Both the position numbers and the translations under genes were made by a program. From Chitinophaga sedimenti (lineage in GTDB: Bacteria; Bacteroidota; Bacteroidia; Chitinophagales; Chitinophagaceae), in assembly GCF_023156195.1 (NCBI RefSeq), contig NZ_JAKUKA010000001.1, positions 496,001 through 560,000 on the forward strand: DNA of 64,000 nt, read 5' to 3'. The notes under the pieces are model-generated. The model was not told the DNA's origin. It worked only from the letters and a program-made list of their open reading frames with translations, and made no database searches. The first letter of the stretch is position 1, and every line of letters starts with the position of its first letter. Shown here piece by piece: positions 61,818 through 64,000 of this stretch.

Positions 61818-64000
61818 ATGCAAAGTATTATTAATTGCATGCGGTCCCGGTATCGCAGCTCAACCAAATCGCTGTTAGTCATGAAGCTAACATTTTTCCT
61901 CCTTACCGTAGCCCTGCTGCAGGTGTCAGCAAAGGGTCTTTCACAAAGCATTCACTTCAACGGCAAAAATGTTTCACTGGAAAAGGTGTTCGCCGCCGTG
62001 GAATCACAAACGGATTATGTTTTCCTGTACAAAGCCGCCGCATTATCGTCCGCGAAGCCGGTCACGATCAATGCCGGTGGTATTGGCCTGGAGGCATTTC
62101 TGGACAAGGTGTTTGCGCAGCAGTCGCTCACCTACAAAATTATCGATAAGAACATCCCGGTATCCGTGAAGGATGCGCTGCCGGTTGTAGTGCCGGCCGA
62201 CACGCTGAGCCCCCGTGGCGAAACCATTAACGTGCACGTATATACCGGCTTATACAATCCCCTGGTAAGCGCCACCGTCAGCAATCTCACCACACAAAAG
62301 CATTACCTGACAGCCGGCGACGGCAATACGAAGGTGGTAGCTGGTCTTGGGGATCAGCTCCGCGTCAGCTTTATCGGTTATGTAGACCATAAGGTTTCCG
62401 TAACAGCACAAATGCTGGAACTGCATCACTACAGTGCGGAACTCGTATTGTCGCAGAATAAACTGGATGAGGTGCAGGTCACCGTGCTGGGTACCACGAA
62501 TAAAAGAATAGGCACCGCCAACATTGCTACGGTAAAAGCCGCAGATATAGAGAAGAACCCCACAGGTAACGTAATGGACGTACTGGTAGGCCGTATTCCC
62601 GGTCTTCGTATCAGCTCCTCCGCTAATACTGCCGGGTCCAGGAAAGTAGAGCTGCGCGGCCGGAACGTGCTCAATCAAAGTATGTTTACGGATCCGCTGT
62701 ATGTGGTCGACGGTTTGCCCATCGCCACTTTATCCGTGAATCCGGGAGCAGGGTCTACGCCGGTACCCGGTGGTTACTCCTTGTCTGAGCACCCGCTATA
62801 TATGATCAATCCGCTGGACATCGAAAGCGTAGATGTATTGAAAGATGCCGATGCTACCGCATTGTATGGTTCCCGCGGCGCCAACGGGGTAATCATGGTT
62901 ACCACCAAACGGGGAAAGCCCGGTCCAACCAGGTTTAATTTTAATTACTCAAAGATATTTTCCGGCGTACAACGCTACATGGATTTCATGAACACGGAGC
63001 AGTATCTCGCGGTAAGGAGGGAAGCGTTCCTGAACGATGCCGCGCTGCCCACCCGCGATAATGCGCCTGACCTTACTATCTGGGACCAGAAGGCTTACAC
63101 CGACTGGCAGAAGGCTTTCTTCAAAAATGCGCAGTCCGATGATGTGCAGTTGAGCGTGGAAGGCGGCATGCTGCAAAATACTTACAGGGTGAGCGTGGGA
63201 TACACGTCTACCACCGAAATGTACAACCAGGGCAGGGGTAACAAACGGTTGACGGTAGGTTTATCTTTTAACCACCGTAGTCCCGATGGCAAGCTCGCGG
63301 TGGAACTGTCTTCCAATAGTTCCTATGCGGACAACGAAACCGCGGCGACGATGGACTTCTTTTCGCTGCCCCCAACGCACCCTGGATTTACGATGAGAAG
63401 GGCCAGTTTAACTTTGAGCCCTACCGCACCCAGATCAGTTCTAATTACCCGTTCAAGGATATAAAGAGCTGGGGCGAGAACCACACGTTAAGAAATCAGA
63501 CAAGTGTCGGGTTTACTTATGAATTGATGAAAGACCTGACCGCAGGCGTGCGCGTGAACGGAGAATTCTTTTATAACAAGAACGGCAACTACTTGCCGAA
63601 GGCCGGTAAGGATCCCTTGTTTTATGCGATGAGTATGGCTATTTACGGTACGGGAAGTGGCAAAAGTCTGCTGGTACAACCGAAAATCAACTATGTAAAA
63701 CTGTTTGGCGGCGCCCGGGTAAGCGCTTCGCTTGCGGCGGATTACAGCTACAGCGATCAGGATAATACCATGATCCTGGCGCTCATGTTTGCGAACGATA
63801 ACCTGATCAGGAGCTATTCCAATGCCCAGTTGGTACAGAATACGAATAATCTTGCGCAGCTGAAGATGGCGTCCGTGTTGGCGACCGTGTCATTTGACTG
63901 GCAGCGAAAATATATAGTGAACCTGAATGGCAGGAGAGACGGCTCTTCGCGGTTTGGTGAGGGCACGCGTTACGGCAACTTCGGTTCTGCGGGCGCTTCA
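61818..64000 (+). CDS. SusC/RagA-type TonB-dependent transporter, partial (frameshifted)
   Basis: Cut by the window end after about 730 residues. Signal segment LTFFLLTVALLQVSAKGLSQ, STN signalling domain (DYVFLYKAAALSSAKPVTIN), a carboxypeptidase-like domain in variant form, plug with DPLYVVDGLPIATL and VDVLKDADATALYGSRGANG, and the first part of the barrel. The frame breaks near 63376 in CCCCC (six expected, restoring SLPPNAPWIYDEKG); reading then stays open to the end. The start at 61818 is chosen to give the usual long leader of this family; a TTG further up is less likely. A SusD gene is expected just outside the window. Confidence 0.88.

Overview
The window looks like a chromosome segment of a Bacteroidota bacterium of the Chitinophagaceae type (Chitinophaga or a close relative). 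The reasons are two FecI/FecR/SusC loci, TlpA-type thioredoxins with signal peptides, many 'CKKD' lipoproteins, glycoside hydrolases of families 32, 36, 43, 92 and 105, promoters with a TAnnTTTG-type -7 box, and almost no Shine-Dalgarno signals. Most of the window is moderately GC-rich; about 26.9-33.9 kb is visibly AT-rich and foreign-looking.

Layout. 0-1.3 kb: ketopantoate reductase (partial) and an NAD(P)H-dependent flavin reductase. 1.4-11.0 kb: sigma factor, FecR anti-sigma factor, SusC, SusD and two TlpA-like thioredoxins, an outer-membrane uptake locus with no carbohydrase. 11-25.4 kb: ordinary chromosomal genes, including an NmrA oxidoreductase, alpha/beta hydrolase, ABC permease, ZU5-like lipoprotein, metallo-beta-lactamase-fold hydrolase, GH32, SDR, GH36, DoxX, an ion channel with a zinc ribbon, and GH105. 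25.5-34.0 kb: a tRNA-Lys gene followed by a genomic island bounded by a 129-130 bp direct repeat of the tRNA 3' end. The island holds a decayed integrase, a transposase scrap and a four-gene operon (vsr, C5-cytosine methyltransferase, a protein with two GHKL ATPase modules, a receiver-domain protein) with 4-bp ATGA overlaps at every junction. 34.1-35.6 kb: a split HipA-type toxin-antitoxin module (hipB-hipS-hipT) with a palindromic operator. 36-39.1 kb: relic secreted genes and an OmpR-type two-component system. 39-48 kb: spondin-domain protein, peroxiredoxin, two paralogous carboxypeptidase-regulatory-like lipoproteins, AlkD-like protein, hydrolase, TlpA-like protein. 48.5-54.6 kb: two GH43 enzymes converging on a GH92 alpha-mannosidase. 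55-59.8 kb: collagen-like lipoprotein, EthD protein, Lrp regulator, EamA transporter, fatty-acid hydroxylase, Crp regulator. 59.8-64 kb: a second sigma/FecR/SusC locus, cut by the window end.

The most interesting system is the vsr-dcm-GHKL-receiver operon. It looks like a modification/repair pair wired to a built-in phosphorelay: the third protein joins a MORC/MutL-like N-terminal ATPase to a histidine-kinase core, and the fourth is its likely receiver, fused to an effector of unknown function. HipBST next door makes this tRNA-Lys site a defence/addiction hot spot.

A caution governs the whole annotation. About fifty single-base frameshifts occur in 64 kb, in housekeeping and accessory genes alike. 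Most are homopolymer length errors, and seven restore a CCTGGA when corrected. I read them as assembly (long-read) errors, not gene decay, and give each broken gene as one CDS spanning its pieces; protein lengths are therefore for the corrected reading.
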